A stretch of 11,154 nucleotides of DNA from Bacteroidia bacterium (GCA_016650355.1 JAENVX010000392.1:1-11154); one strand, 5' to 3'; shown: positions 1 to 8,272, counted from the first letter of the stretch. Notes: generated by a model from the sequence alone, not told the origin. Numbers and translations: made by a program.

Positions 1-84
1 CAACTTTCCAAACCTGCTTTAAAGATAATGCCCAAACTGGCCGCTAAATATGGCTATTTCGCCCTGATGGCAGTTTTACCTTGA
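1..84 (+). CDS. 3' end of an unidentified gene (partial, 5' end outside window)
   Basis: Frame 1 is open from the left edge for 27 codons and ends at TGA (82-84). The other two plus frames hit stops within about 15 codons. The visible tail is basic, then hydrophobic (..KLAAKYGYFALMAVLP), as might end a membrane or membrane-associated protein. I do not recognise the family. The gene converges on the FG-GAP gene, whose stop is at 143, leaving 58 bp with no strong terminator hairpin. The fragment is short, so chance openness cannot be excluded. Confidence 0.4.
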   Translation, partial: QLSKPALKIMPKLAAKYGYFALMAVLP

Positions 85-142
85 TAAATGAATTGGAATC
101 TGGGGTAGATAATGAATAGTCTTTCAACACAAATGATCAAAA

Positions 143-2395
143 CTAAGGGACTATGAATTTCTGAGCTGAGCTTTTGCCATTAATAGTAAATCGAGCAATA
201 TAAATCCCCGGGGCTAACCCTGGTAAAGCGAACGAATAAACTTGGTTGGCTGGAATAAAATAGGATTTAGAAACCGGTTGCCCCAAAATGGAAAAGAACT
301 CGACCAATACATTGCGATCGGGCTTTATAAAAAGCTCCCTTGTACCAGATAGGGGATTGGGATAAAGAAGTACAAGGAGATCTGGGGGTAATTCTTTTCC
401 TTCATCATTTTTTAATATGTAAATCCCTCCTGTCGAATTACCGACAACAATGGCGGGTTTGTCGGCATTAAATAGATTAATTACCGCTGGCTGAGCCCTG
501 CCACCAAGGTTCTTAGTGGAATAAACTTTGAGTAAGGGGTTGAAGATTACATCCGTTGTAGCTACTGGTGCAGGGTTGTTTGAGTGGATATCACCATAAA
601 TTGCAATGGTTCCTTTTTGATTACCAATAACCAAATCGTCCCGGCCATCTGCGTCAAGATCGGCAATTGAACAAAATGGATTTTGTCTGCTTGTGCTGGC
701 GCCTAACCCAAGGAAACTTCCATTTTCAAGTATAAATTTGTTTGAGCCAGCTGGTCCAGTATTTTTCCAATATTCGATTGCACCAGTGGAAGTACCAAGT
801 AATATGTCAGGTAGGCCATCCTGGTTAATGTCATTAATTAAAATATTTTCTGCCTGGCCAAGGTTAAAAATAATTTGAGTTACAAACTGGGATGAAACGG
901 ACACGCCCTTGTCGGTTTGATTTGGTAGAAAAAAAAGTGAGGTAGTTCCTTTTCTTAAATCGGTTGCCGTCATAACCAGGTCAAGACGGCCATCCGCGTC
1001 CATGTCAGCAAACTGGGGTTTAAGGTTAAATGATCCTAAAGATGAGAGGCCAACGTAGTCTTTTGTGATTAATCTAAAAGCAGGACTGGAAGGAGTTCCA
1101 ATATTTTCATATTGATAAACTGTGCCGATGAAATCGATCCCGACATAAACGCCAATGAACATATCGAGATCTCCATCAGCATCATAATCTGCGAAAGCGG
1201 GTGTTGCATAGTCACCAACATCGATCATTTCTCCTTGTAGAAAATTACTTTGTGAGAAATTAAATGCTGGATTTTGGGAGGTACCTGTGTTGGTATAAAG
1301 AAATATCGAATTTTGAAAATTACCGGCACTCGAATATGTTCTGGGATATATATTTGGCGAGGCCAGCAGGTCGGCTTTGCCATCAAAATTGACATCTTCT
1401 AAAAAAGGTGCCGGAAAGATGAACATCGTAATTGGTGCAACTGAAGGAAAAGCTGTAGCGCTTGTCATCGAGGCGAACTCTTTGTCACCCTTGTTTTCCA
1501 ATAAGTAAACGCGACCACACGTTTCTTCAGAGAAAAGAATCTCCCTATCTCCGTCATTATCCATATCAAACGTTAATAAGGTTTTCCCACCGGTATGCTC
1601 TGTGCGGCCACCACCTAATTGGGCACAGGTTTTACCAAAGGCAAATTTGCCGCAAGAACATTCTTCAAAATCTCCAAAGTTTTGTGTTACGCGCACCAGC
1701 TGCATAGAGTCGCAGCGGCCAGTACGCTCCATGCTTAAGTTCTTGTGGTATTCAACAGTGCCTGATCCAACAAACTTTACATTGAGAACATCTAAATCAC
1801 CATCGCCATCGATATCGTCTATCGCGGGAATGTCGGCTTCGTTCACTTTAATATTTATATTTCCACTAAAGCCTTTTGTCAACAGAGGTGAGCCGGGGTG
1901 ATACGGTCGCCAAGAAAGATTATCCCCGGTTTTTGTCGTGTTCACAAAAACGAGAATGCCAAACGGATCGCTTGTGAATAAATCTTTTAAGCCATCACAA
2001 TTGAAGTCGCGAAGTAACATCCACTGATTGACTTCGGAGGGAAAGAGTGATTCATATTCCGGATAGTACTCCCACTTATTATTCTGATTGAGAAATGTAA
2101 AGATTTTTGATGCCCCTCGGTCGTAGACAACCAGATCTAATTTACTGTCCCCGTTCAAATCTAAGGTATTCATTTGGGCCGCATTGAGTCCGCCTGCCCA
2201 AGGAAAATCCAGCGTTTTACCTTCTACCTCTACGGGGATACTTTGATCAATCTGATAGGTGAACTGTGCAGCCAATGCCACTGGGAGAAGAAAAAGAGAA
2301 AGAAAGAATAATAATCGCAGCACAGAGGATAACTTTACAAGGCAATAACGCTCAACTCGTTTGTTTATCAAAAATTTTTGACACAAAATGTACAT
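143..2395 (-). CDS. Secreted FG-GAP/VCBS repeat protein with T9SS type A C-terminal sorting domain
   Basis: This is a large secreted protein of 750 residues, probably a beta-propeller exported by the Sec system and then by the type IX secretion system. A hydrophobic signal segment spans about residues 26-42 (LRLLFFLSLFLLPVALA), with likely cleavage near A42-A43. Nine calcium-loop motifs of the DxDxDGxxD type follow, at about residues 79, 130, 194, 277, 334, 403, 464, 522 and 579; good examples are DIDGDGDLD and DADGRLD. The last 75 residues (676-750) begin LLYPNP, contain G-x-Y-x-A-R (GIYIARF), and end KFIVP, the pattern of a T9SS type A sorting domain. Four cysteines (C228, C246, C248, C257) cluster between repeats 3 and 4. 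FG-GAP domains usually bind ligands or matrix; no enzymatic domain is visible and the ligand is unknown. The start is doubtful. The ATG at 2395 gives an unusually long 25-residue N-region and overlaps murF by 8 bp; an in-frame GTG at 2323 would give a compact signal peptide (LRLLFFLSLFLLPVALA). Confidence 0.9.
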   Translation of the reverse strand: MYILCQKFLINKRVERYCLVKLSSVLRLLFFLSLFLLPVALAAQFTYQIDQSIPVEVEGKTLDFPWAGGLNAAQMNTLDLNGDSKLDLVVYDRGASKIFTFLNQNNKWEYYPEYESLFPSEVNQWMLLRDFNCDGLKDLFTSDPFGILVFVNTTKTGDNLSWRPYHPGSPLLTKGFSGNINIKVNEADIPAIDDIDGDGDLDVLNVKFVGSGTVEYHKNLSMERTGRCDSMQLVRVTQNFGDFEECSCGKFAFGKTCAQLGGGRTEHTGGKTLLTFDMDNDGDREILFSEETCGRVYLLENKGDKEFASMTSATAFPSVAPITMFIFPAPFLEDVNFDGKADLLASPNIYPRTYSSAGNFQNSIFLYTNTGTSQNPAFNFSQSNFLQGEMIDVGDYATPAFADYDADGDLDMFIGVYVGIDFIGTVYQYENIGTPSSPAFRLITKDYVGLSSLGSFNLKPQFADMDADGRLDLVMTATDLRKGTTSLFFLPNQTDKGVSVSSQFVTQIIFNLGQAENILINDINQDGLPDILLGTSTGAIEYWKNTGPAGSNKFILENGSFLGLGASTSRQNPFCSIADLDADGRDDLVIGNQKGTIAIYGDIHSNNPAPVATTDVIFNPLLKVYSTKNLGGRAQPAVINLFNADKPAIVVGNSTGGIYILKNDEGKELPPDLLVLLYPNPLSGTRELFIKPDRNVLVEFFSILGQPVSKSYFIPANQVYSFALPGLAPGIYIARFTINGKSSAQKFIVP
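2368..2381. repeat. Perfect 14-bp palindrome in the murF/FG-GAP head-to-head region
   Basis: TCAAAAATTTTTGA is perfectly self-complementary. Imperfect flanking arms (TTTGT on the left, ACAAA on the right, with unequal spacers) extend the symmetry. It lies 6 bases before the murF start codon and within the extreme N-terminal codons of the longest reading of the FG-GAP gene. It could be an operator or simply AT-rich promoter DNA. Its position is easier to explain if the FG-GAP protein starts further in. Confidence 0.4.
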
Positions 2396-3671
2396 CGAAC
2401 GACTTTATCAAAAGTATTTAGAAAGCGGAAAAATTTCTACTGATACTCGTCAGATCACCCCACACTCGGTATTTTTTGCTTTGAAAGGCGAAAAATTTAA
2501 TGCTAACGAATTTGCAGCGGAAGCATTGACTTTAGGTGCGAAGTACGCTGTCGTTGATGATGAACGTTTTGCGAACGGAGATCGATACATATTGGTCAAA
2601 GATTCTCTTGACGCGTTGCAGCGTTTAGCTAAGCATCATCGCAGTCAATTAAAAATTCCCGTTATTGGATTGACCGGATCAAATGGTAAGACAACAACCA
2701 AGGAATTGTTGAATGCGGTTTTAAGTAGAAAATTCAGAACGCTGGCCACAAAGGGAAATCTGAATAACCACATCGGTGTCCCTCTTACAATTTTATCAAT
2801 CGATAAAGAAATTGAGATTGCCATTGTTGAAATGGGGGCCAACCATCTTGGCGAGATAGCGCTGCTTTCTTCTATTGCCAATCCTACGCATGGGTTCGTC
2901 ACCAATATTGGCAAAGCGCACATCGGCACATTTGGTGGATTTGAAAATATAGTAAGAAGCAAGTCAGAATTATATCAGCATTTAATACAGAATGAGGGAA
3001 TTGTATTTATCAATTCACAAGATCCAATTCTTTCAAACATGGCCAAACGCTTTAAAGCACCTTTGGCATATCCATCAGTTGGCGATTATTATTCCTGTGA
3101 GCTTATTGAAGCTGATCCTTTTGTAAAATTAAGAACTGAGGATGGAGAAATGATTCAAACGCAAATTGTTGGGGGTTATAATTTTGAAAACATTGCCGTG
3201 GCATTGTGCCTTGGAAAATATTTTGGAGTAAAAGCTAACCTTGCGAACAAGGCTGTTGCGGAATATGTGCCGGGCAACATGCGTTCTCAAGTGCTCAAGA
3301 AGGGTACAAATACAATCATTTTGGATGCATACAATGCCAACCCAAGTTCGATGCAGGCTGCGATAGACAATTTAGCAAGCATGAACGCTGGAAGAAAAGT
3401 TGCCATCCTGGGTGATATGTTTGAATTGGAAGCGGAAGCAGATAAAGAGCATCGATACATTGGCCAACTGTTAAAAGAAAAAAAATTCGAGTGCGTTTAT
3501 CTTTGTGGCAAACTTATGAGATCGGCCAGTGAAGAATTATCACAGGCTTTATTTTTTGAAACCAAAGATGAGCTTATGGAAGAATTGAAACGCAACCCAA
3601 TAGTAGACGCTACTGTTTTGGTGAAAGCCTCACGCGGGGTTGGGTTGGAAACTGTTGTCGATGTAATTTAA
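2388..3671 (+). CDS. murF: UDP-N-acetylmuramoyl-tripeptide--D-alanyl-D-alanine ligase (MurF)
   Basis: MurF is the cytoplasmic ATP-dependent ligase that adds D-Ala-D-Ala to UDP-MurNAc-tripeptide, giving the pentapeptide precursor of peptidoglycan. The 427-residue protein has the family's usual length and three-domain plan. The N-terminal substrate domain includes STDTRQI (18-24) and SVFFALKGEKFNAN (27-40). The ATP-grasping P-loop is TGSNGKTTTKE (96-106), followed by NNHIGVPLT (126-134) and the metal-site region EMGANHLGEI (148-157). The C-terminal domain shows DAYNANPSSM (313-322), LGDMFELE (341-348) and VKASRGVGLE (412-421). All motifs expected of an active Mur ligase are present. The start ATG lies in the palindrome ATGTACAT; no Shine-Dalgarno is seen and the leader is A-rich, as is usual in this phylum. 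The gene stands apart from other murein genes in this window. The DUF2461 gene follows after 52 bp and may be co-transcribed. Confidence 0.98.
   Translation: MYIERLYQKYLESGKISTDTRQITPHSVFFALKGEKFNANEFAAEALTLGAKYAVVDDERFANGDRYILVKDSLDALQRLAKHHRSQLKIPVIGLTGSNGKTTTKELLNAVLSRKFRTLATKGNLNNHIGVPLTILSIDKEIEIAIVEMGANHLGEIALLSSIANPTHGFVTNIGKAHIGTFGGFENIVRSKSELYQHLIQNEGIVFINSQDPILSNMAKRFKAPLAYPSVGDYYSCELIEADPFVKLRTEDGEMIQTQIVGGYNFENIAVALCLGKYFGVKANLANKAVAEYVPGNMRSQVLKKGTNTIILDAYNANPSSMQAAIDNLASMNAGRKVAILGDMFELEAEADKEHRYIGQLLKEKKFECVYLCGKLMRSASEELSQALFFETKDELMEELKRNPIVDATVLVKASRGVGLETVVDVI
2409..2416 (-). promoter_or_regulatory. Possible -7 box (TACTTTTG) for the FG-GAP gene
   Basis: On the minus strand, 2416-2409 reads TACTTTTG, an exact fit to the Bacteroidota -7 element TAnnTTTG. 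It lies 13 bases upstream of the ATG at 2395, inside the first codons of murF. No good TTTG (-33) element is seen 17-23 bases further upstream. Such an 8-mer with four fixed T's occurs by chance in AT-rich DNA. Confidence 0.25.
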
Positions 3672-3723
3672 TAATCAAATAGAGTTCATTAGCTTAGCCT
3701 ATAGAATTTATAAGCACATCGAT

Positions 3724-4386
3724 ATGGCTGATTTTGCTTCCATCCTAAAATTCCTCAAAGACCTCGCTAAGAGCAATGACCGTAAATGGTTTGAGAAGAA
3801 CAAAACAAAATACCTTGATACCAAAACTGGTTTTGACGAATTTCTCGCAGACCTCCTTGTCGAGCTCGCCAAGTTTGATGAAAGCATTGCTACTCTAAAC
3901 CCGAAAAAACTTGCTTTCCGGATTTATCGTGATGTTCGTTTTAGTAAAGACAAGAGTCCTTATAAAGTGAACATGGGTGCAGGCATTTCTCCTGCCGGAA
4001 AGCTTATTCAGGAACCAGGCTATTACATTCATATTGAGCCAGGTAAAAGTTTTGTTGCTGGGGGAATTTATATGCCAGATGCGTCAAACCTTGCGAAGAT
4101 TCGTCAGGAGATAGATTACGATACAAAGGGATTTCTAAAAGTTTTGCATGATTCGAAATTCAAGAAACTATTTTCTAAGCTCGATGATTTTGACAAACTA
4201 AAAACTGCCCCTAAAGGATTCCCAAAAGATCATCCTCATTTAGAATTACTCAAACATAAAAGCTATATCGTATCACATCCTTTAACAGATATTGAGGTAA
4301 AAGATAAAAAATTCATTAAGACTATTGCTGGAGCATGTAGGACACTGAAACCTCTGAACGATTTTTTAAAGAATGCCCTTCATTAG
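3724..4386 (+). CDS. DUF2461 family protein (TIGR02453-like)
   Basis: This 220-residue soluble protein has no signal peptide or membrane segment, so it is probably cytoplasmic. It matches the DUF2461 family in length and motifs. The N-terminus has FLKDLAKSNDRKWFEKNK (10-27), followed by the core FRIYRDVRFSKDKSPYK (65-81), GYYIHIEPG (99-107), GGIYMPD (113-119) and PKGFPKDHP (163-171). The conserved R-D-x-R-F-S-K-D-K-x-P-Y-K stretch is the family hallmark. To my knowledge the biochemical function of this family is not established, so none is assigned. The gene lies 52 bp after murF on the same strand with no obvious terminator between, so shared transcription is possible. It converges on the AsmA gene with only 20 bp between stop codons. 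Confidence 0.93.
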   Translation: MADFASILKFLKDLAKSNDRKWFEKNKTKYLDTKTGFDEFLADLLVELAKFDESIATLNPKKLAFRIYRDVRFSKDKSPYKVNMGAGISPAGKLIQEPGYYIHIEPGKSFVAGGIYMPDASNLAKIRQEIDYDTKGFLKVLHDSKFKKLFSKLDDFDKLKTAPKGFPKDHPHLELLKHKSYIVSHPLTDIEVKDKKFIKTIAGACRTLKPLNDFLKNALH

Positions 4387-4406
4387 GAAAGTCATGTCTA
4401 TTGATT

Positions 4407-6911
4407 TTAATTCTCTCTATTTTGGTTATCCCAATCAAAATAGTCATCCTTATCAACTTCCAATTCTTTCTTTTTCTTCTTGCCTTTTAATCTAAACGCC
4501 TCCTTTAGTTCCTGCACTTCCTTTTTCATGTCGTTGCCAAGTTTCTTTTTAAGGGCAGATTTATCATAGCTAACATCAAACTTATCAGTAGTACCAATAA
4601 TTTTAAGGAAGACTTTTGCCTTGCCGGATTTATCCTCTTCAATTGCTCCAAACGATTCATCTGGATCAATTTTTTTCTTATTTCGTAACGGGGCTACTAC
4701 TCTATAGTCAATTTTTTGATCGAACGTGTGCGTTCCACTTAATTGGAGCGTGGTGGCATTGCTTCGAATTTCCATTGAAGGTATATAGATAATACTGTTT
4801 TCAATGTGAATGTCATTTCTTAAATCTGCGAACCGAAGACGGGCAAGGGTCTCATCATCAAGGTATTTTTTTAGACTTTGCAGGGGAGCAAAATTATTTA
4901 ACTCTCCATTTTTGATCGTGGCGCTAATTTCGGATATAAGTGTTTCGGGTATCAACTTAAGTTTTTCAGTCAAAGTCATTTCCAGTGATACATCGGCATA
5001 CGCCAGACCCTTCAAATGCTTCGCCTCAATAAAATCTTGATGAAAGTTTTCGAAAACATAGAAAATGCTGTCAAGATGAATTCCATTTAGTTTGAATGAA
5101 CTTACAACATCTATGGCCTTTGGCTTTTTTGCATCCACAATTCCATTAAGGGTTAATTCACCACCCATGGCTTTAAGTGTAATGTTTCTTGAGATGGCAA
5201 ACTGGTTTTTCACAAGCAGATCGCCTTTGATGGCCGTAGGTTTAAAGCGTTTGTATTTCAAAGCTTTTACATCACAGTTAAAATTCAAGTGTAAATTGGG
5301 TGATATACTAAAATTATAGTCAGAGGCATCATCTGTAAAACCAATGGCAAAAAGTTGATCAACATCCAGAAAATTTGATTTCAAATCTGTTTCAATCCCT
5401 ACGGGCTGGTCATCGAAGAAAAGAAACGTAACGATATTTTTAAAAAACCCGTTGAGAAGAAAATCACTGTTTCCCAATTGGCCGCTTACCTCGCTAAGCG
5501 CCAGGTCATTGCTGTTGAATTGAAAGGTGCCGCTCAAATCCTTGAAATGAATACCCGATTTGCCGTAGCTAAAGTTAACCTTGTTCATTTCAATAGAACC
5601 TGAAGTATTCACTTGTTGAGCCGTGGCTTTCTTTTTTAAAAGGGAAACCTTACCCTCAAAGGCGAAGTCAGCTTTTATATTTCCTGTCAGGTCTTTTATT
5701 TCGGGTAATAGATAAAAATTCATAATATCAGCTGCAACAAGATCTCCTTTAAAGTCAAACGACAAGTAGGGATCGTTCAGATTTTGCATGGCTAGATTAG
5801 CTGTAAATGGCTTTCCATTTAAATTACCTGAAATATTTTTAAGGAAAAGCTCTGCTCGTGAAAGTTCAGTGAAAGATGGGCTTGCAAAAGACCCTTCAAG
5901 GTTGGCGTGTTCAATTCTGGATTTATAATCAGGGTGGAAGAGTGTTGCATCCTTGCAGCCAAAGCTGGTGGAGATGAAGGGACTTAGTGTATCACTGATC
6001 TCTCCTTTCAAGCTAATACTAAAATAGACATCACCTTTACTTTCGTATTGTTTTAGTTTTTGGCTATAGCTATCAGGAAGGAGAGATAATAATGTTTGTA
6101 TGTCAGTGTCCTTGCCAGTGGCCGTTATGTTAATGATGTTCTTGGTTTTGAATAGGTAATTTCCGGATAGATCAAACGTTGAGGAATTCATTTTAAGCGT
6201 TGAGGGATCAATCTCAACAGCTTTAAGTATATCATCGTACGTTAGCTGAGTTTGGACATCAAACTGTTTATTTTTTAAAAACAAGTTTTTACCTATCCCA
6301 ATTTGTTCAGTCAATAGATCGCCATCGGCAATAATTTTATAGATATTATTTTTGGTGGCAATGGAGGCCACAAGCTTTTCGCTGCTGAAAACATGGTGAA
6401 GGTTGACCTCTTGATCTTGATAACTTACCCTTGTATTCACCAACCGAACATCTTTTAGGTTAAAAGAGATACTTCCACCAGCATCATTGCCTTCCTTGAT
6501 TATAATATAATTACTTTTTCCTGCTGCATTAATCTTTAGGTCGGTTTCACTGTCGAGTACCTGAAGACCACGGATAGAATAATTTCCGTTCCAGGCTTCA
6601 ATAGGATTAAGAAAAAAGGAGATTGTTTTGGCCGTGAGCAGGGGATTTTGTGCTGGGTGACTGTCCTCTACATACACATCTTTGAAAACGATAGCCAGGT
6701 TAGGAAAGTCTCTCCAGGCCGAGATTTCAATTTTGCCAATTTTAATAGGTGTACTAAGACTCTTGTTGGCTTCCAGGATGAACTCCTCAATTATGCGGTC
6801 TTTGAATATTATAACAGAGGCGATAAGAGCAACTGTAATAGCCAGCAAAAAGCTGAAAAAATATAAAAGAGGTTTCCGGAATTTTTTCAAGGTTAAAAAA
6901 TAGTCGTACAA
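4407..6911 (-). CDS. AsmA family membrane-anchored protein
   Basis: This large protein of up to 834 residues has one N-terminal membrane anchor (about residues 14-36, LLYFFSFLLAITVALIASVIIF, preceded by KKFRK). A long beta-rich periplasmic region follows. The sequence after the anchor (ANKSLSTPIKIGKIEISAWRDFPNLAIVFKDVYVED, 48-83) is the typical AsmA N-terminal domain. An AsmA-like C-terminal region runs from about 560 to 750 (for example LKGLAYADVSLEMTLTEKL and LQLSGTHTFDQKIDYRVVAPL). The protein ends in a lysine-rich segment (LKGKKKKKELEVDKDD) and an acidic tail. AsmA-like proteins resemble bridge-type lipid-transfer proteins and are linked to outer-membrane lipid homeostasis; that role here is inferred from the family. 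No ATG exists near the 5' end. The candidates are TTG at 6911 and TTG at 6890 (M-KKFRKPLLYFF), and a promoter-like box overlapping the first favours the second. The upstream MFS gene is on the same strand, 172 bp away, so a separate promoter is likely. Confidence 0.9.
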   Translation of the reverse strand: MYDYFLTLKKFRKPLLYFFSFLLAITVALIASVIIFKDRIIEEFILEANKSLSTPIKIGKIEISAWRDFPNLAIVFKDVYVEDSHPAQNPLLTAKTISFFLNPIEAWNGNYSIRGLQVLDSETDLKINAAGKSNYIIIKEGNDAGGSISFNLKDVRLVNTRVSYQDQEVNLHHVFSSEKLVASIATKNNIYKIIADGDLLTEQIGIGKNLFLKNKQFDVQTQLTYDDILKAVEIDPSTLKMNSSTFDLSGNYLFKTKNIINITATGKDTDIQTLLSLLPDSYSQKLKQYESKGDVYFSISLKGEISDTLSPFISTSFGCKDATLFHPDYKSRIEHANLEGSFASPSFTELSRAELFLKNISGNLNGKPFTANLAMQNLNDPYLSFDFKGDLVAADIMNFYLLPEIKDLTGNIKADFAFEGKVSLLKKKATAQQVNTSGSIEMNKVNFSYGKSGIHFKDLSGTFQFNSNDLALSEVSGQLGNSDFLLNGFFKNIVTFLFFDDQPVGIETDLKSNFLDVDQLFAIGFTDDASDYNFSISPNLHLNFNCDVKALKYKRFKPTAIKGDLLVKNQFAISRNITLKAMGGELTLNGIVDAKKPKAIDVVSSFKLNGIHLDSIFYVFENFHQDFIEAKHLKGLAYADVSLEMTLTEKLKLIPETLISEISATIKNGELNNFAPLQSLKKYLDDETLARLRFADLRNDIHIENSIIYIPSMEIRSNATTLQLSGTHTFDQKIDYRVVAPLRNKKKIDPDESFGAIEEDKSGKAKVFLKIIGTTDKFDVSYDKSALKKKLGNDMKKEVQELKEAFRLKGKKKKKELEVDKDDYFDWDNQNREN
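4417..4443. terminator. Hairpin at the convergent DUF2461/AsmA 3' ends
   Basis: CTATTTTGGTT (4417-4427) can pair with AATCAAAATAG (4433-4443) around a 5-base loop. All 11 positions pair in the plus-strand RNA if one G-U wobble is allowed. The hairpin lies 30 bases past the DUF2461 stop and inside the last codons of the AsmA gene. The stem is AT-rich and no clean U-run follows on either strand, so it is at best a weak bidirectional terminator. Confidence 0.3.
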
Positions 6912-6916
6912 AAATA
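6909..6916 (-). promoter_or_regulatory. Possible -7 box (TATTTTTG) for the AsmA gene
   Basis: On the minus strand, 6916-6909 reads TATTTTTG, an exact fit to TAnnTTTG. TTTG sequences lie 12 and 27 bases upstream, neither at the ideal 17-23 spacing. Its last three bases are the TTG at 6911, so if this is a promoter, translation must begin downstream, for instance at TTG 6890. Confidence 0.3.
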
Positions 6917-7083
6917 CAAGACAATAATCAAACCATTGTTAAACAAAGATCAGCTGTCTGTGGTTTCCTTATTTGGTCGAGCTAAAATAAAATGGAAGAG
7001 GAGTTCAGAAGTGATATAAATGACAAAAACCCACCCATAATAGTCAGGTTAGTAGGAGCTAAGGGGTTTAGACGATTTATTCA

Positions 7084-8235
7084 TCACTGCGGCAATGATT
7101 TTCCCACTTTGCTCATCTGAAAAATCACAAATGCGGTGGATATCAAAAAGAGTAAGCCAGCCCCTACCAAAAATGTGGATGACAAGGGTAACACCTGGAG
7201 CACCGGAAAAATAACAATAGGTGATAAAAATTGACCAAAAAACCAAAAGGTGGTAAGTTTTCCAATCTCTTTCCCTCTAATTTCGGGTGGTGCAATTTTC
7301 ATTACCCACATATTCGTGTTGGGTATCATCATGCCGATACCTAATCCTGTTAGCATCATGGCCACAAGTACCATGATATAACTTCCGGATATGGCAACGG
7401 TAAAAAACCCGGCCGCCATCAACAGGTAACCAACGGAAAAAATGGTAAGAAAACTAAATCTTCCTTTAAGCTTGGAATACGATATTGATGATATAGCAGA
7501 AAATAAAGTACTAGTAGCAATGGCAGCTCCAATTAACGCGTTTTTTTCAACACCAATGTCCTTCAGGTAAAACGGTATTTGAACCGGTATCAGAAAAAAG
7601 ATAATCCACATGGTCATGGTATTGAAAAACAATAACCATATAATTCCGTGTGATTTCACACCGGAACCTACCGATTCTCCTTTTTTAGTAATTACGGGTT
7701 CGTGTAGAAAGACTATCAAGGAAAATAAATAAATCAGAAAGGGGAAACGCCAGCCTACATCGGCAAGAATTCCGCCTAGGCCAATAAACAATATTCCGCC
7801 CAACGACATGAAAGCAACTTGTAACCCAACAAACTTCTGCCTTTCAGGTCCTTCGAAATAATCCGCGATCAATGTAATAACAATCGTCATCGACATACCC
7901 ACTGCGATACCCAGTGTGATTCTCGTAAGAAGAATCAGGTAAAGGTTATTCAGAAAAAATCCGCCCGTTCCAGATATGGCATATAATGCAAGTGAGAACC
8001 AAAGAATCCTCAATCTCCCATGTTTGTCAATAAGACGGCCTGTGATGGGAGAGAAGATGGCTATAAATAATGCCGGAATGGTTAACACCAACTTGACAAT
8101 CAATTCTGCATTTTCAACATCAGCAAATGCCATCGCCATTTGAGGTAATGCGGGGGAGATTGTAATCACTGACATTATCGTCAAGCTGCTAACAAGAAGA
8201 AGCGTTAGCTTCATATTACCTGGAGAAGTGGCCAT
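7084..8235 (-). CDS. Major facilitator superfamily transporter (DHA1-like)
   Basis: This is an inner-membrane secondary transporter of 383 residues, very hydrophobic, with a pattern consistent with 12 membrane helices. Six lie before and six after a hydrophilic loop at about 178-196 (VITKKGESVGSGVKSHG). MFS motif A is clear in loop 2-3: GRLIDKHGRLRIL (66-78). R105 in LTRITLGIAVG fits motif B of helix 4. Loop 4-5 has DYFEGPERQKFVG (125-137), and the second half has PPEIRGKEIG (316-325). These traits suggest a drug/metabolite:H+ antiporter, but the substrate cannot be read from the sequence. The start at ATG 8235 has an A-rich leader without a Shine-Dalgarno; ATG 8214 (M8, MKLTLLLVSSL) is an alternative. 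The gene is divergent from the sulfatase gene with 94 bp between starts, and that gap holds a symmetric inverted repeat, so the two may be co-regulated. Confidence 0.95.
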   Translation of the reverse strand: MATSPGNMKLTLLLVSSLTIMSVITISPALPQMAMAFADVENAELIVKLVLTIPALFIAIFSPITGRLIDKHGRLRILWFSLALYAISGTGGFFLNNLYLILLTRITLGIAVGMSMTIVITLIADYFEGPERQKFVGLQVAFMSLGGILFIGLGGILADVGWRFPFLIYLFSLIVFLHEPVITKKGESVGSGVKSHGIIWLLFFNTMTMWIIFFLIPVQIPFYLKDIGVEKNALIGAAIATSTLFSAISSISYSKLKGRFSFLTIFSVGYLLMAAGFFTVAISGSYIMVLVAMMLTGLGIGMMIPNTNMWVMKIAPPEIRGKEIGKLTTFWFFGQFLSPIVIFPVLQVLPLSSTFLVGAGLLFLISTAFVIFQMSKVGKSLPQ

Positions 8236-8272
8236 GGGAATAACTTTATTTAATGTATGTGGGGTTTCGTTT

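Noticed and set aside
115..154. ATAGTC/GACTAT inverted repeat near the left convergent junction as a terminator
   Set aside because: The stem is only 6 bp with a 28-base loop and no U-run; it is not distinguishable from chance.
1462..1901. Plus-strand ORFs opposite the FG-GAP gene
   Set aside because: They are shadows of the repeat-coding frame, with no domain-like composition.
2645..2962. Minus-strand ORF of 105 codons inside murF
   Set aside because: It is antisense to the conserved P-loop region of MurF, and the murF frame is unquestionable.
6912..7083. 172-bp gap between the AsmA and MFS genes, checked for a small gene or RNA
   Set aside because: No credible start plus protein-like frame and no strong hairpin were seen. 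Only the candidate AsmA -7 box is worth noting.
7049..7246. Minus-strand ORF of 65 codons overlapping the 3' end of the MFS gene in another frame
   Set aside because: Most of it lies inside the MFS coding region, its composition is not protein-like, and the MFS protein ends normally without needing a frameshift.
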